Shown here piece by piece: positions 54,387 to 62,943 of a DNA stretch of 64,000 bases. Below the pieces are notes generated by a model, which saw only the letters and a list, made by a program, of their open reading frames with translations, was not told the origin of the DNA and searched no databases. Position numbers and translations under genes: made by a program. Source of the DNA: JASHPR01 sp963749145 (GTDB lineage: Bacteria; Actinomycetota; Actinomycetes; Streptosporangiales; Streptosporangiaceae). The stretch is taken from the NCBI GenBank assembly GCA_963749145.1, contig CAVVLN010000004.1, positions 1,984,001 through 2,048,000 of the forward strand. The letters are read 5' to 3'. How positions within the stretch are numbered: position 1 is the stretch's first letter; every line of letters begins with the position of its first letter.

Positions 54387-57004
54387 TGACTCCCGTGGCC
54401 CCCCTGCCGCAGGGCACCGTGACGTTCCTGTTCACCGACATCGAGGGGTCGACAAAGGTTCTGGAGCGTCTCGGCAGCCAGTACGGGGCTGTGCTCATGC
54501 GTCACCGTGATCTTCTCGTCCGCGCCTTTGCCGTCCACGGCGGCGTGGTAGTCGAGACCGAGGGTGACGCCTTGTTCGTGGCGTTCGACAAACCGACGGC
54601 GGCGGTGGCGGCCGCGATCGACGGGCAGCGGGCGATCGCCAGCGAGACCTGGCCGCCCGCCGGGCGGATTCGCGTTCGGATGGGCATGCACACCGGCGAG
54701 GTTGAACTCACTGGCGGCGGCTATGTCGGCATGTCCGTCCATATCGCGGCGCGGGTGTCGGCGGCCGCACACGGCGGCCAGGTCATCATCACCGAGGTGA
54801 CCGCCGGGCTGGCCGGGAACCCCGATACCGTGGATCTCGGCCGGCACCGTCTCAAGGATGTCGGCGAGTTCCGTCTGCTTCAACTGCGGGCGCCCGGCAT
54901 CGAGGAGTCATTCCCGGCACCCCGGACGCTGTCGGCGTTGCCCAACAACCTGCCCGCGCCGGTCGACTCCTTCGTCGGCCGGCAGATGGAGCTGGCCGAG
55001 ATCACCGCGGCAATCCACGCGAATCGCCTGGTGACGCTGACGGGTCCGGGCGGGAGCGGCAAAACCAGGCTTGCCCTGGAGGCGGCCGCGTCGCTGGTGC
55101 CGGCGTTCGCGGATGGCGTCTGGCTCGTCACGCTCGCCTCCATCAATGACGGCAACCGCCTCTACGAAACCGTCGCTCAGGTGCTGCGAGTCTCGGACAC
55201 GGCCGGCGAGGCCATCGCGGACACGCTGCAGCAGTGGCTACGGGACCGCGACCTGCTCCTGATCCTGGACAACTGCGAGCATGTCGTGGAAGCCGCCGCC
55301 AGTTTTTGCGAGCGGTTGCTGCCGGCATGTGGCCGGCTCCGCATCCTGGCCACCAGCCGGGAGTTCCTGGACGTGCGCGGCGAGCATGCGATACGGACGC
55401 CGCCCCTCGCCGTCTGCGACGATCTCGCCCTCGCGCCGCTGTCCGATGCTGTGCAGCTATTCCTGGTCCGGGCCAAGGCCAAGGCACCGGGGTTCCGGCC
55501 GGATGAAGCAGATCTGGAGAAGGTGATGCAGGTATGCCGGCGCGTTGACGGGCTGCCCCTGGCGATCGAGCTGGCCGCGGCCAGGCTGCGGGTCCTGTCG
55601 CTCGCCCAGTTGGCCGATCGGCTCGATGACCAGCTTTGGCTGCTGACCGGCGGGAGCCGCACCGAGGTCCCCCGGCAGCGCACCCTCGAGGCGGTTGTGG
55701 CCTGGAGTTACGACCTTCTGAGCGAGGTGGAGCAGCGCGTGTTCACGCGCCTGGCCGTGTTCGGCGATTACTTCAACCTCGAGATGGCCGAGGCCGTGCT
55801 GTCCGGGCCTGGCGGCGAGCGCGATGTCGTCGATGTTGTTTCCCAGCTGGTCAGCAAATCTCTCGTGACCACCGTGAACGCACCCGACGGGCTGCGTTAC
55901 CAGCTCCTGGAGATGTTGCGTCAGTACGGGCGCGACCGCCTGATCGAGCGCGGCGAAGTTGATCAGGTCCAAGAGCGGCTCCTCGCGTGGACGATGTCAG
56001 GTGTCGAGCAGCTCGAGTCGGTCATGCGCACCCCGGCCATGGACGACGCCCTGCGACAGGCAGCGGTTGACGCCGTCACCTATCGCGCCGCGATGCACTG
56101 GGCCGCTGCGCACGGGCGGGCGCAGGCTGCGCTGCGCATCGCCAGCATGGTCCCCCTCAGCCTCCACAGAGGTGAGAGACGAGCAGAGATCCTCGAGCGG
56201 CTAAGCCAGGCCCAAAAGGCGGGACAACTTGACGACGCGGCGGCGGGCCACGCCTGGGCGGCTGTCACCAATATCTCCATCGAGGCGAACGACTGGGAGA
56301 CATCGCTGCCCGCGAGTAAGCGAGCGGTGGCGCACTTCCAGGCGGCGCGGCTGCCGCGGCTCGCGGCCTGGTCGCAATACCTCCAGATGCACTCGGCCTG
56401 GGATGCAGGGCAGCTCGAGGAGGTCGACCGTCTGGTGCGCGAGGCGATCGCCGGCTTCCGCCGGGAGCACGATGACATGGGGCTCGGGTACTCGCTCTGG
56501 GTGGCGTCATTGCGCAGCGCCGACCTCGCCGCCGCGGCCGGGATGGCCGCCGAGGCGGATGGACTGCTGCGGCAGGCGGGAGTGCCGATGGGTGTCGCCC
56601 ACAACGCTGAGGGACGGGGCATTATCGCGTTCGAACGGGCCGAACTCGGCGCGGCCGCGAACTTCCTGACCGAAGCGGTCGAGATCTTCGTGTCATATGG
56701 CAATATCGGCTGCACCGCCCACGCCCTGGAGGCCGCGGCCGTAGTAATCGGAACAGCCGGCCCCAAGGACGACAACTCTGCGGCCGAATTGCTCGCCGCC
56801 GCGGACGAGTTCCGCCGCCGGTGCGGCCAAGGCCACCGCCCCTGGGAGATACGCGCCCGGCTGGGGAACCTCGACGACCGCATCGTCACATCCAGCGCCA
56901 CCGCCGGGGCCGCCGCCCAGGCCAGGCGCGAATACACGCTGTCCGCAGCGTCGGCAGTCGCCACCCGCGCGCTTCGGTCCCTGGCGACACCAACCGCCAG
57001 GTGA
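54386..57004 (+). CDS. Class III adenylyl/guanylyl cyclase fused to NB-ARC/STAND ATPase and TPR-like repeats
   Basis: 872 aa. Residues about 10-170 are a class III nucleotide cyclase domain (LFTDIEGSTKVLERLG, VETEGDALFVAF, IRVRMGMHTGEVE). Residues about 195-520 are a STAND ATPase: P-loop LTGPGGSGKTRLA near 218, Walker B LLLILDNCEHV near 291, LPLAIELAAARLRVLSLAQLADRL and the winged-helix relay SYDLLSEVEQRVFTRLAVF. The C-terminal third is helical TPR-like. The usual LuxR helix-turn-helix is missing. The metal ligand Asp18 is kept, so cyclase activity is possible. Such proteins are common in actinomycetes and their ligands are unknown. Confidence 0.88.
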   Translation: MTPVAPLPQGTVTFLFTDIEGSTKVLERLGSQYGAVLMRHRDLLVRAFAVHGGVVVETEGDALFVAFDKPTAAVAAAIDGQRAIASETWPPAGRIRVRMGMHTGEVELTGGGYVGMSVHIAARVSAAAHGGQVIITEVTAGLAGNPDTVDLGRHRLKDVGEFRLLQLRAPGIEESFPAPRTLSALPNNLPAPVDSFVGRQMELAEITAAIHANRLVTLTGPGGSGKTRLALEAAASLVPAFADGVWLVTLASINDGNRLYETVAQVLRVSDTAGEAIADTLQQWLRDRDLLLILDNCEHVVEAAASFCERLLPACGRLRILATSREFLDVRGEHAIRTPPLAVCDDLALAPLSDAVQLFLVRAKAKAPGFRPDEADLEKVMQVCRRVDGLPLAIELAAARLRVLSLAQLADRLDDQLWLLTGGSRTEVPRQRTLEAVVAWSYDLLSEVEQRVFTRLAVFGDYFNLEMAEAVLSGPGGERDVVDVVSQLVSKSLVTTVNAPDGLRYQLLEMLRQYGRDRLIERGEVDQVQERLLAWTMSGVEQLESVMRTPAMDDALRQAAVDAVTYRAAMHWAAAHGRAQAALRIASMVPLSLHRGERRAEILERLSQAQKAGQLDDAAAGHAWAAVTNISIEANDWETSLPASKRAVAHFQAARLPRLAAWSQYLQMHSAWDAGQLEEVDRLVREAIAGFRREHDDMGLGYSLWVASLRSADLAAAAGMAAEADGLLRQAGVPMGVAHNAEGRGIIAFERAELGAAANFLTEAVEIFVSYGNIGCTAHALEAAAVVIGTAGPKDDNSAAELLAAADEFRRRCGQGHRPWEIRARLGNLDDRIVTSSATAGAAAQARREYTLSAASAVATRALRSLATPTAR

Positions 57005-57080
57005 TCATTCCACCTTGCCTGTCACAGCTCCGGGTGGTGTCTTGTCTTCAAGGGAAAGCACCTTGGAGGAAGGAAAGCTC

Positions 57081-58025
57081 ATGCGAGTCTTCGTCACGGG
57101 AGCGACGGGGGCGCTGGGTCGGCATCTTGTTCCCTTGCTGGTCGCGGCCGGTCACCAGGTGACCGCGACCACGAGGACACCAGGCAAGGTGGCGCAGTTG
57201 GGCGAGACGGGCGCGGTGCCGGTGGTCGTCGACGGGCTGGATCGGGAAGCGGTGATGGCGGCGGTGCGGGCCGCGGCGCCGGAGGTGATCATGCACCAGA
57301 TGACCGCGCTGGCGGACATGCGGAGCCTGCGCAAGGTCGACCAGGTGTTCGCCGTCACCAACGAGCTGCGGACCCGGGGCACCGGCAACCTGCTGGCGGC
57401 CGCGGAGCAGGCGGGCACCCGCCGGGTCATCGCGCAAAGCTACGTCGGCGCGAACGAGCGGTCCTGCGGCCCGGTGAAGACCGAAGAGGATCCGCCCGAC
57501 TCGCGGCCGGTCCCGTCCGCCGCGCGGACGGCGGCGGCGATCAGGCACGTGGAGCAGGCCGTGCCGCTCGCGGTGCCGGAGGGGATCGTGCTGCGCTACG
57601 GCAACTTCTACGGGCCGGGCGCCACGGAGTTCCTGCTGGACGCCGTGCGCAAGCGGCAGCTGCCGGTGATCGGCGGCGGGACCGGGATCTGGTCGTTCAT
57701 CGAGATCACCGACGCAGCGCATTGCCGCCGGGGGGCAGGCGCGCGACAGCGCGCCGTCCCCGGCGCGGCGGGTGGCAGGCGAGGAACTCGCCCGCCGGTT
57801 CTTCGAGGCCGCCGCGGGCGGCGACATGGACGCGCTGCTCGGCATGCTCGCGCCCGATGTGGTGTTCCACGGGGACGGCGGCAAGGCGCAGGCGGTCGGG
57901 AAGCCGCTGGCCGGGCGGCAGCGCGTCATGCGGCTGCTCACCGGCCTTTTCCGCCGGGGCCGGATCCTCGGCGTCTCCCTCCGGCTGGCCTGGGTCAACG
58001 GTCAGCCGGGCGCCGTGGTTTATGA
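57081..58025 (+). CDS. NAD-dependent epimerase, truncated and fused to an out-of-frame tail
   Basis: 314 aa from ATG 57081 (GGAGGAAGG upstream). Residues 1 to about 213 are an atypical short-chain/epimerase domain: MRVFVTGATGALGRHLVPLL and MTALADMRSLRKVDQVFAVTNELRTRGTGNLLAAAEQAGTRRVIAQSYVG, then WSFIEITDAA. At that point (about 57718) a normal homologue would continue with its substrate domain. Here the frame turns into Arg/Gly-rich nonsense because the DNA becomes, in another frame, the C-terminus of a SigJ-type sigma factor. A deletion has joined two genes. The remaining Rossmann part probably does not make an active enzyme. Confidence 0.7.
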   Translation: MRVFVTGATGALGRHLVPLLVAAGHQVTATTRTPGKVAQLGETGAVPVVVDGLDREAVMAAVRAAAPEVIMHQMTALADMRSLRKVDQVFAVTNELRTRGTGNLLAAAEQAGTRRVIAQSYVGANERSCGPVKTEEDPPDSRPVPSAARTAAAIRHVEQAVPLAVPEGIVLRYGNFYGPGATEFLLDAVRKRQLPVIGGGTGIWSFIEITDAAHCRRGAGARQRAVPGAAGGRRGTRPPVLRGRRGRRHGRAARHARARCGVPRGRRQGAGGREAAGRAAARHAAAHRPFPPGPDPRRLPPAGLGQRSAGRRGL

Positions 58026-58167
58026 CGCCGGAGGAGGCCTGGTCAGCGTGATCGAGCTCGATGTGGCCGACGGCGCGATCCAGGCCATCCACGCCGTCGT
58101 CAATCCCGACAAGCTCTCTCATATCGGGCCGGTGTCTGATGCGGCGCGACGGCCGGAGAACACGTGA
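57772..58167 (+). pseudogene. C-terminal SnoaL/NTF2 domain of a SigJ-like ECF sigma factor
   Basis: 131 aa from GTG 57772, open upstream to about 57720. VAGEELARRFFEAAAGGDMDALLGMLAPDVVFHGDGGKAQAVGKPLAGRQRVMRLLTGL...GVSLRLAWVNGQPGAVVYDAGGGLVSVIELDVADGAIQAIHAVVNPDKLSHIG is the NTF2-like tail that follows the sigma region 4 of SigJ-type proteins. Sigma regions 2 and 4 are gone. It overlaps the 3' part of the truncated epimerase in a different frame. A free SnoaL-like product is possible but more likely this is a gene remnant. Confidence 0.65.
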
Positions 58168-58249
58168 CTCCGGCGCAACGCAGACGAGGATGAGGACCGA
58201 TGATCGACCTTCAGATCATCGACGCCCGCTAGGCAGACGGCCGGCCCGG

Positions 58250-58678
58250 TCAGGGTGGCGGGCTGCCGGCCATCGCGGCGCGGGCCGGATCCGGCGGCGC
58301 GGCACGGGTCAGGTCCAGGCGCGGCTCGGCCTCGGGCTCGGGCAGCGAGACGGCGCCCGCGGCAGGCGCAGGGCTGGGCAGGCGCGGCTGACGGGCATCT
58401 GCTCCCCCGCCCCGGCCGCGGTAGACGAGCAGCCCGTTGACGGGGTCCGGCACGGCGTCCAGGGCTGCGCGCACGACCGGCAGGTTGCGGAAGGCCTGCC
58501 ACTGCTGCTCGGTCTCGAACAGCACCTCGAAGACCACGCCCCAGCTGCCGGCCTGCCAGGAGCCGTCGATGGCGCCGTTCGTCAGCGCAGCCTCGATCAG
58601 GGCCGAGTCGTGCTGCTCCTGCCACCGGTACGCCGACAACTCACCGTGCAGCACCTCGATTGACCACCATTCGGCCAT
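58250..58678 (-). CDS. Conserved actinobacterial hypothetical protein
   Basis: 142 aa from ATG 58678. MAEWWSIEVLHGELSAYRWQEQHDSALIEAALTNGAIDGSWQAGSWGVVFEVLFETEQQWQAFRNLPVVRAALDAVPDPVNGLLVYRGRGG has a Trp-rich pattern I associate with small actinobacterial proteins of unknown role. The C-terminal 45 residues are low-complexity Pro/Ala. It is divergent from the YjbR-like gene, with an AT-rich gap (AATCAAGATAGTACG near 58679-58693) that probably holds both promoters. Confidence 0.75.
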   Translation of the reverse strand: MAEWWSIEVLHGELSAYRWQEQHDSALIEAALTNGAIDGSWQAGSWGVVFEVLFETEQQWQAFRNLPVVRAALDAVPDPVNGLLVYRGRGGGADARQPRLPSPAPAAGAVSLPEPEAEPRLDLTRAAPPDPARAAMAGSPPP

Positions 58679-58753
58679 AATCAAGATAGTACGTCTTTGC
58701 GGGCTGTCCGCCAGGCCAGGGGCCGACTGGTTTACCGGTGGCAGACTCGTCTC

Positions 58754-59155
58754 ATGACCGGCAAGCCTGAGCGAGCAGCGGCCGACGAGGCCGGGGCCGC
58801 TCCGCACCGGGACCGGGTGATCGGCGCGTGCGCCGCCAAGCCGGGATCGGCGGAGGACTACCCGTTCGGCGACGAGGTGGCGGTGTTCAAGGTCGCGGGC
58901 CGGATTTTCGCGCTGGTGCCGCTGAGCCCGGGGCCGGCCAGCGTCAGCCTCAAGTGCGATCCGGGCCTCGCGGCCGGGCTGCGTGACCGCTACGCCGCGA
59001 TCACGCCCGGCTACCACCTCAACAAGCGGCACTGGAACACCGTGCTCCTCGACGGATCGGTCCCCGACGATGAGGTGCTGGAGCTCATCGATCATTCGTA
59101 TGACCTGGTGGTCGCCCGCCTGACCCGGGCGCAGCGCAATCAGCTCCCCGGCTGA
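58754..59155 (+). CDS. MmcQ/YjbR family protein
   Basis: 133 aa from ATG 58754. AAKPGSAEDYPFGDEVAVFKVAGRIFALV, SVSLKCDPGLAAGLRDRYAAITPGYHLNKRHWNTVLLDGSVPDDEVLELIDHSYDLVVARLTRAQR is the YjbR/MmcQ (CyaY-like) fold. It is a small DNA-binding-like protein of uncertain function. No partner gene is evident. Confidence 0.88.
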   Translation: MTGKPERAAADEAGAAPHRDRVIGACAAKPGSAEDYPFGDEVAVFKVAGRIFALVPLSPGPASVSLKCDPGLAAGLRDRYAAITPGYHLNKRHWNTVLLDGSVPDDEVLELIDHSYDLVVARLTRAQRNQLPG

Positions 59156-59222
59156 GCCCGGACCGGGCCCGGCTGGGCCGGACGGGTGGCCGGGTATCGG
59201 CTTCATGTTCGTCCATGAGGCC

Positions 59223-59564
59223 TCATTGAGGGTGCATCTGGCGGATCATTGCCGCATTGATACCGCACCGGCGAGCGTTTGGATCCTTCGAGGCAATTGA
59301 TTCTATCGATGTAACAGCTGCCGGATCGCGCTGCACATCAGTCTCATATTGTGCAAAGACAATCGCGCATGAAGTCGGCGCGACAGGATTAGCATGGGCC
59401 GTGACGATTGTACCGAACAGATTCGCAATGGCGAGAAACATGGTCGCGGCCGCAGCTGCCAATCCAGCGACAACAGCCGGGTTTCGCCGGAGCGGCACAG
59501 GATCTTCAGGAGGCCTGTGCCTTGGCCGTTGGGCTGGCTCTCGGCGAGCCGGGCGTCCGCTCAC
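59223..59564 (-). CDS. Hypothetical single-span membrane protein
   Basis: 113 aa. An Arg/Pro-rich cytoplasmic segment, one membrane helix (VVAGLAAAAATMFLAIANLF), and an external part with two cysteines (TSCAIVF, ARRCGIN). GC content is lower than in the flanking genes. GTG 59564 starts 3 bp after the stop of the 81-aa gene upstream, so the two form a small operon. I do not recognise a family. Confidence 0.5.
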   Translation of the reverse strand: MSGRPARREPAQRPRHRPPEDPVPLRRNPAVVAGLAAAAATMFLAIANLFGTIVTAHANPVAPTSCAIVFAQYETDVQRDPAAVTSIESIASKDPNARRCGINAAMIRQMHPQ

Positions 59565-59567
59565 CGC

Positions 59568-59813
59568 TCACACTCGAATCGACGTATGACACGCAGGAAG
59601 TGCCGGGTCGTCGGGGTGCAGCGGCAGGCCGCCCACCACGTACCTGGAGAAGGTGGCCCAGGAGCGCGATAGCAGCACCGGAGCAGAACTCACGGTGAGC
59701 AGGTCCAGAACAGGCATCGGCCGCGTACGCGCGCCGTCAAGCGCGTACCAGGCGGTCTTCGACCAGTGCCCGTCGGCAGAGTGTGATCTACTGCCGGACT
59801 GTACTAAGCTCAC
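59568..59813 (-). CDS. Hypothetical 81-aa protein, first gene of a small operon
   Basis: 81 aa from GTG 59813, with GGGAGGAGG at 59821-59829 (7 nt spacing), a strong translation signal. MSLVQSGSRSHSADGHWSKT, then WYALDGARTRPMPVLDLLTVSSAPVLLSRSWATFSRYVVGGLPLHPDD has no family I know. No signal peptide or membrane helix is seen. The strong ribosome site and coupling to a membrane-protein gene support a real gene. Confidence 0.55.
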   Translation of the reverse strand: MSLVQSGSRSHSADGHWSKTAWYALDGARTRPMPVLDLLTVSSAPVLLSRSWATFSRYVVGGLPLHPDDPALPACHTSIRV

Positions 59814-60152
59814 GTCGAGGCCTCCTCCCTATGAGGACCTTGATCGTCAGGCGGCTCCGCGTGCCAGCGCGGGGCCGTCGCCTTTTCGGCTGCCGGCCAG
59901 CGCCACCCTGCTCGGCCCCTCTCGGAAGCCGATATACCTAGACCCTACCTATCCGAGGTGCTTCCCTAACCTACGGCGGGTATCGATACTGCTTTCCTGT
60001 TGCACCCGCGAATGGCCCGGTGGCGTTCCAGGTCCCGGCACGATTCCCAGCCCAGCCGCGCGGGCCACGATGTTCTCGATCATCGCCCCGGCGACCGGTT
60101 CGGCTGTCCCGGGTGGCAGCGGATCGTCGGCGGCCGGGGTTAGCGTCATGGC
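59814..60152. other. Intergenic region without clear genes
   Basis: About 340 bp. Open frames such as 59653-60240 are low-complexity and lack a family match or ribosome site. The stretch near 59930-59995 is AT-richer (GATATACCTAGACCC, TATCGATACTGC) and may hold the promoter of the small minus-strand operon. I see no RNA element. Confidence 0.45.
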
Positions 60153-60923
60153 ATGGCTGACTTCATTGGCGCCGACCTGCGCGGCGCCCGGTTCGAGCGA
60201 GCGGACCTCAGCGGCGCGCAGCTGCGCGCCGTCGACCTGACCGGTGCTCAGTTCCGCGGCGCCGACCTGACCGGCGTCGTGATGCGCGGCGTCGAGCTGG
60301 TCGACGCCGACATCTACGGCGAGATCCAGAACGTGACGGTCAACGGCGTCGACATCGGGCCGCTGATCGATGCCGAGCTGAACCGGCGGTATCCCGACCG
60401 GGCCAAGATGAGGCCGGCCGACCCGGCCGGCTTCCGCGAGGCCTGGGACATCCTCGAGCGGCTCTGGGGCGAGACCGTCGAACGGGCCCGCCGCCTGCCG
60501 CCGGAGCGGTTGCACGAGTCGGTCGACGGTGAGTGGTCGTTCATCGAGACGCTGCGCCACCTGGTGTTCGCCACCGACGCATGGATCAGGCGGGTGATCC
60601 TCGGCGATCCGTCACCGTGGGACCCGCTGGACCTGCCCTGGGATGAGATGGCGGACACGCCCGGGGTGCCCCGCGACCGCGAAGCGCGGCCATCGCTCGA
60701 CGCGGTGCTCGCGCTGCGCCGCGACCGGATGGCCACCGCGCGCCAGGTCATCGAGGGCCTGACCGCCGCGTCGCTGGACGGGCACACCGAACCGGTCCCC
60801 GGCCCGGGCTGGCCCCGGCCCCGCAGCTACCCGGTCCGCCAATGCCTGCTGATCATCCTCAACGAGGAGTGGGAGCACCGGCTGTACGCCGAGCGGGACC
60901 TGAACGCCCTGGCCGGGGCCTGA
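60153..60923 (+). CDS. Pentapeptide-repeat plus DinB-like domain protein
   Basis: 256 aa. Residues 1-60 hold pentapeptide repeats (ADLRGARFERADLSGAQLRAVDLTGAQFRGADLTG). From about residue 85 a DinB/YfiT-like four-helix bundle follows: GEWSFIETLRHLVFATDAWIRRVILG and the C-terminal NEEWEHRLYAERDL, with His residues in metal-ligand positions. Such DinB-family proteins bind a metal and often use mycothiol or bacillithiol. The N-terminal pentapeptide extension is known in actinobacterial members. Confidence 0.85.
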   Translation: MADFIGADLRGARFERADLSGAQLRAVDLTGAQFRGADLTGVVMRGVELVDADIYGEIQNVTVNGVDIGPLIDAELNRRYPDRAKMRPADPAGFREAWDILERLWGETVERARRLPPERLHESVDGEWSFIETLRHLVFATDAWIRRVILGDPSPWDPLDLPWDEMADTPGVPRDREARPSLDAVLALRRDRMATARQVIEGLTAASLDGHTEPVPGPGWPRPRSYPVRQCLLIILNEEWEHRLYAERDLNALAGA

Positions 60924-61472
60924 TCACCGGTCGAGCGGGAAGACGGCGAGCCGCTGCCAGCTGCCCGGCGCCTGCGTGCCGGTCATCAGCCAGGCGCTGC
61001 CGACATGCGTCCGGACCGGCAGCGCCTGCCGCACCTCGGCCTCGGCGGCGCGCAGCGCGGCGGGCCCGCCGGCGGGCCGGTCGCCGACCGTCAGGTGCGG
61101 TATCACGTCGGCGAACTGGCCGCCGAACGGCGGGTAGTCCGGGAACGCCGCGTGCACGGCGGCCGTCAGCGCCCGGAACGGGCCGTCCGGCTCGGGAGCG
61201 AGCCAGACCACGTTGTCACCGAACCAGCCCGTGCGGGCGAACCGGCAGTCGAAGCCGGGTACGGTGGCCACGGCCGCCGCCACCGCGCTCAGCGCGGCGG
61301 CGGTGATCTGCGCCGGCGGCATGAACGGGAACAAGACCGTGACGTGCGCCGGTACTCCCTGGCCGGCGGACCGGTCGAGCCGGGCGCGCAGGTGGCCCAC
61401 CGCTGGCTCGGCCTCGGGGACCGGGACCAGGATCGCGCTCTCCGGCTGGCCGGCCGGATCCGGGACCGTCAC
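60924..61472 (-). CDS. 2'-5' RNA ligase / 2H phosphoesterase-like protein
   Basis: 182 aa. The two HxT-type motifs of the 2H superfamily are HVTVLFPF near residue 43 and PHLTVGD near residue 128, about 85 residues apart as expected. The family cleaves or joins 2',5' or cyclic phosphates in RNA or nucleotides. It overlaps the AraC gene by 4 bp (ATGA type) on the same strand, so the regulator and this enzyme are cotranscribed. Confidence 0.85.
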   Translation of the reverse strand: MTVPDPAGQPESAILVPVPEAEPAVGHLRARLDRSAGQGVPAHVTVLFPFMPPAQITAAALSAVAAAVATVPGFDCRFARTGWFGDNVVWLAPEPDGPFRALTAAVHAAFPDYPPFGGQFADVIPHLTVGDRPAGGPAALRAAEAEVRQALPVRTHVGSAWLMTGTQAPGSWQRLAVFPLDR

Positions 61473-62323
61473 CAGCCCAGCATCCCCGCCCGGTACGCCC
61501 GGCGGTAGGCGGCCGGGGTGATGCCGACGTAGCGGGTGAACCAGCGATTCAGGTGACTCTGGTCGGCGAACCCGGCCCGCACCGCCGCCTCGGCGATCGG
61601 CCGGCCCTGCCCGATCAGCCGGCGCGCCTCCCGCACCCGCAGCTGGCGCTGGTAGTCGCTGGGCGCGAGCCCGTATTCAGCCCGGAACGCCCGGTAGGCC
61701 GCGAACCGGCTGCGGCCGCTGGCGGCGGCCAGGTCGGCCAGGGACGGGTTGCCCGCGTAGCAGTCCTCGAGCTCGCGGCGGACCAGCCGGGCGATCCGCG
61801 CCGCGTCCGGCCCGGTGGCCGGCGCCTGCCGGGGCGGGCGACCGGCCGCACGGGATACCAGCCCCGTCACGGCCGCGCCGAGCGCCTCGTCGCGGGCCAG
61901 CGCCGGGACCGGCCCGGTCAGCGCCTGGTGCAGCCGGCGGATCAGGCCGGCCAGCGCGCGGTCGGCCAGCACCGGCCGGGCGAACAGCGGCAGGCCCGGG
62001 CCGGAGCCCGCGTCCCGCTCCGCCTGCTCGCTCAGGATCCCGGCGAGCAGGCCCGGCCCGATGTGCACCATGCGGTAGGTGAAGCCGACCGGGTCGGCCG
62101 CGTGGCCGTCGTGCGGGTCGTCGGGGTTGAAGGTCATCACCATCCCGGCGGCGCTGACATGGGCGCCGCCGCGGCACACGAACCCCTGGGCCCCGTCGTC
62201 GGTGACCCCGAACGAGTACGTCTCGTGGCTGTGCCGGTGGTAGACGTGCCGCTCGAAGTGCGCGTGCATCGCCTCGAGCGGCCGGTCGGGCGAGCGCCAG
62301 TAGTGCGCCCAGTCGCTGGCCAC
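61469..62323 (-). CDS. AraC family transcriptional regulator
   Basis: 284 aa. The N-terminal cupin ligand domain (HFERHVYHRHSHETYSFGVTDDG) is followed by two helix-turn-helix units (PSLADLAAASGRSRFAAYRAFRAEYGLAPSDYQRQLRVREARRLIGQGRPIAEAAVRAGFADQSHLNRWFTRYVGITPAAYRRA), complete for the family. It precedes the 2H phosphoesterase gene and may control the divergent DUF2000 gene. Confidence 0.92.
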   Translation of the reverse strand: MASDWAHYWRSPDRPLEAMHAHFERHVYHRHSHETYSFGVTDDGAQGFVCRGGAHVSAAGMVMTFNPDDPHDGHAADPVGFTYRMVHIGPGLLAGILSEQAERDAGSGPGLPLFARPVLADRALAGLIRRLHQALTGPVPALARDEALGAAVTGLVSRAAGRPPRQAPATGPDAARIARLVRRELEDCYAGNPSLADLAAASGRSRFAAYRAFRAEYGLAPSDYQRQLRVREARRLIGQGRPIAEAAVRAGFADQSHLNRWFTRYVGITPAAYRRAYRAGMLGW

Positions 62324-62329
62324 TCTCCT

Positions 62330-62410
62330 ATTGTCCCAGGCGCGGCCGGGTGCCGGGCAGGCTCATCGTCCCAGGCGCGGCCGGGTGCCGGGCGGGCCCA
62401 TTGTCCCAGG
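62330..62410. repeat. 35-bp repeats in the divergent AraC / DUF2000 gap
   Basis: TCCCAGGCG marks copies at 62334, 62369 and 62404, period 35 bp, with the sequence GCGGCCGGGTGCCGGGC between them (two full copies and a partial third). The repeats lie in the only promoter region available to both genes and could be regulator sites or simple expansion. Confidence 0.8.
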
Positions 62411-62464
62411 CGGAGCGCACCAGCGTCCAAGACCGGGCGGGACCTCGCGGGGCACCATGCGGGT

Positions 62465-62875
62465 ATGCGCTTCGACACCAAGATCGGAATCGCGGTGCGC
62501 GGGGACCTGGCCGCCTGGCAGAAGCTGAACGTGACCGCGTTCCTGGCCAGCGGGCTCGGCCGTGACGCACCTGAGGTCATCGGGCAGCCGTACCAGGACG
62601 GGTCGGGCCACCGCTACCTGCCGATGTTCCGCCAGCCCGTCCTTGTCTACGCCGGATCCGGCGCACAGCTGTCCGCCGCGCACCATCGGGCGCTGGAGCG
62701 GGGCCTGAGCGTCGCGGTCTACACCGAGGAGTTGTTCAAGACCGACAACGACGACGACAACCGGGCGGCGGTCCGGGCCGTGCCGGCGGACGACCTCAAC
62801 CTGGCCGGCCTGGCGGTGTTCGGGCGGCGCGGCGAGGTCGACCAGGTGCTCAAGGGGCTGTCGCTGCACAAGTGA
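62465..62875 (+). CDS. DUF2000 family protein
   Basis: 136 aa from ATG 62465. MRFDTKIGIAVRGDLAAWQKLNVTAFLASGLG and HHRALERGLSVAVYTEELFKTDNDDDNRAAVRAVPADDLNLAGLAVFGRRGEVDQVLKGLSLHK match DUF2000, a small fold related to peptidyl-tRNA hydrolase-like proteins with unknown function. It is divergent from the araC gene, the typical arrangement of an AraC target. Confidence 0.85.
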   Translation: MRFDTKIGIAVRGDLAAWQKLNVTAFLASGLGRDAPEVIGQPYQDGSGHRYLPMFRQPVLVYAGSGAQLSAAHHRALERGLSVAVYTEELFKTDNDDDNRAAVRAVPADDLNLAGLAVFGRRGEVDQVLKGLSLHK

Positions 62876-62943
62876 CACAGTTGCTCTCGGGTACAGTCAC
62901 GGCCCGGGTCCTCGGCCTCCTCGGCCGAGCTCCCGGGCTCTCA

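Noticed and set aside
59653..60240. 195-aa plus-strand open frame
   Set aside because: Low-complexity sequence, overlaps the DinB-like gene in another frame and an opposing operon with a better ribosome site.
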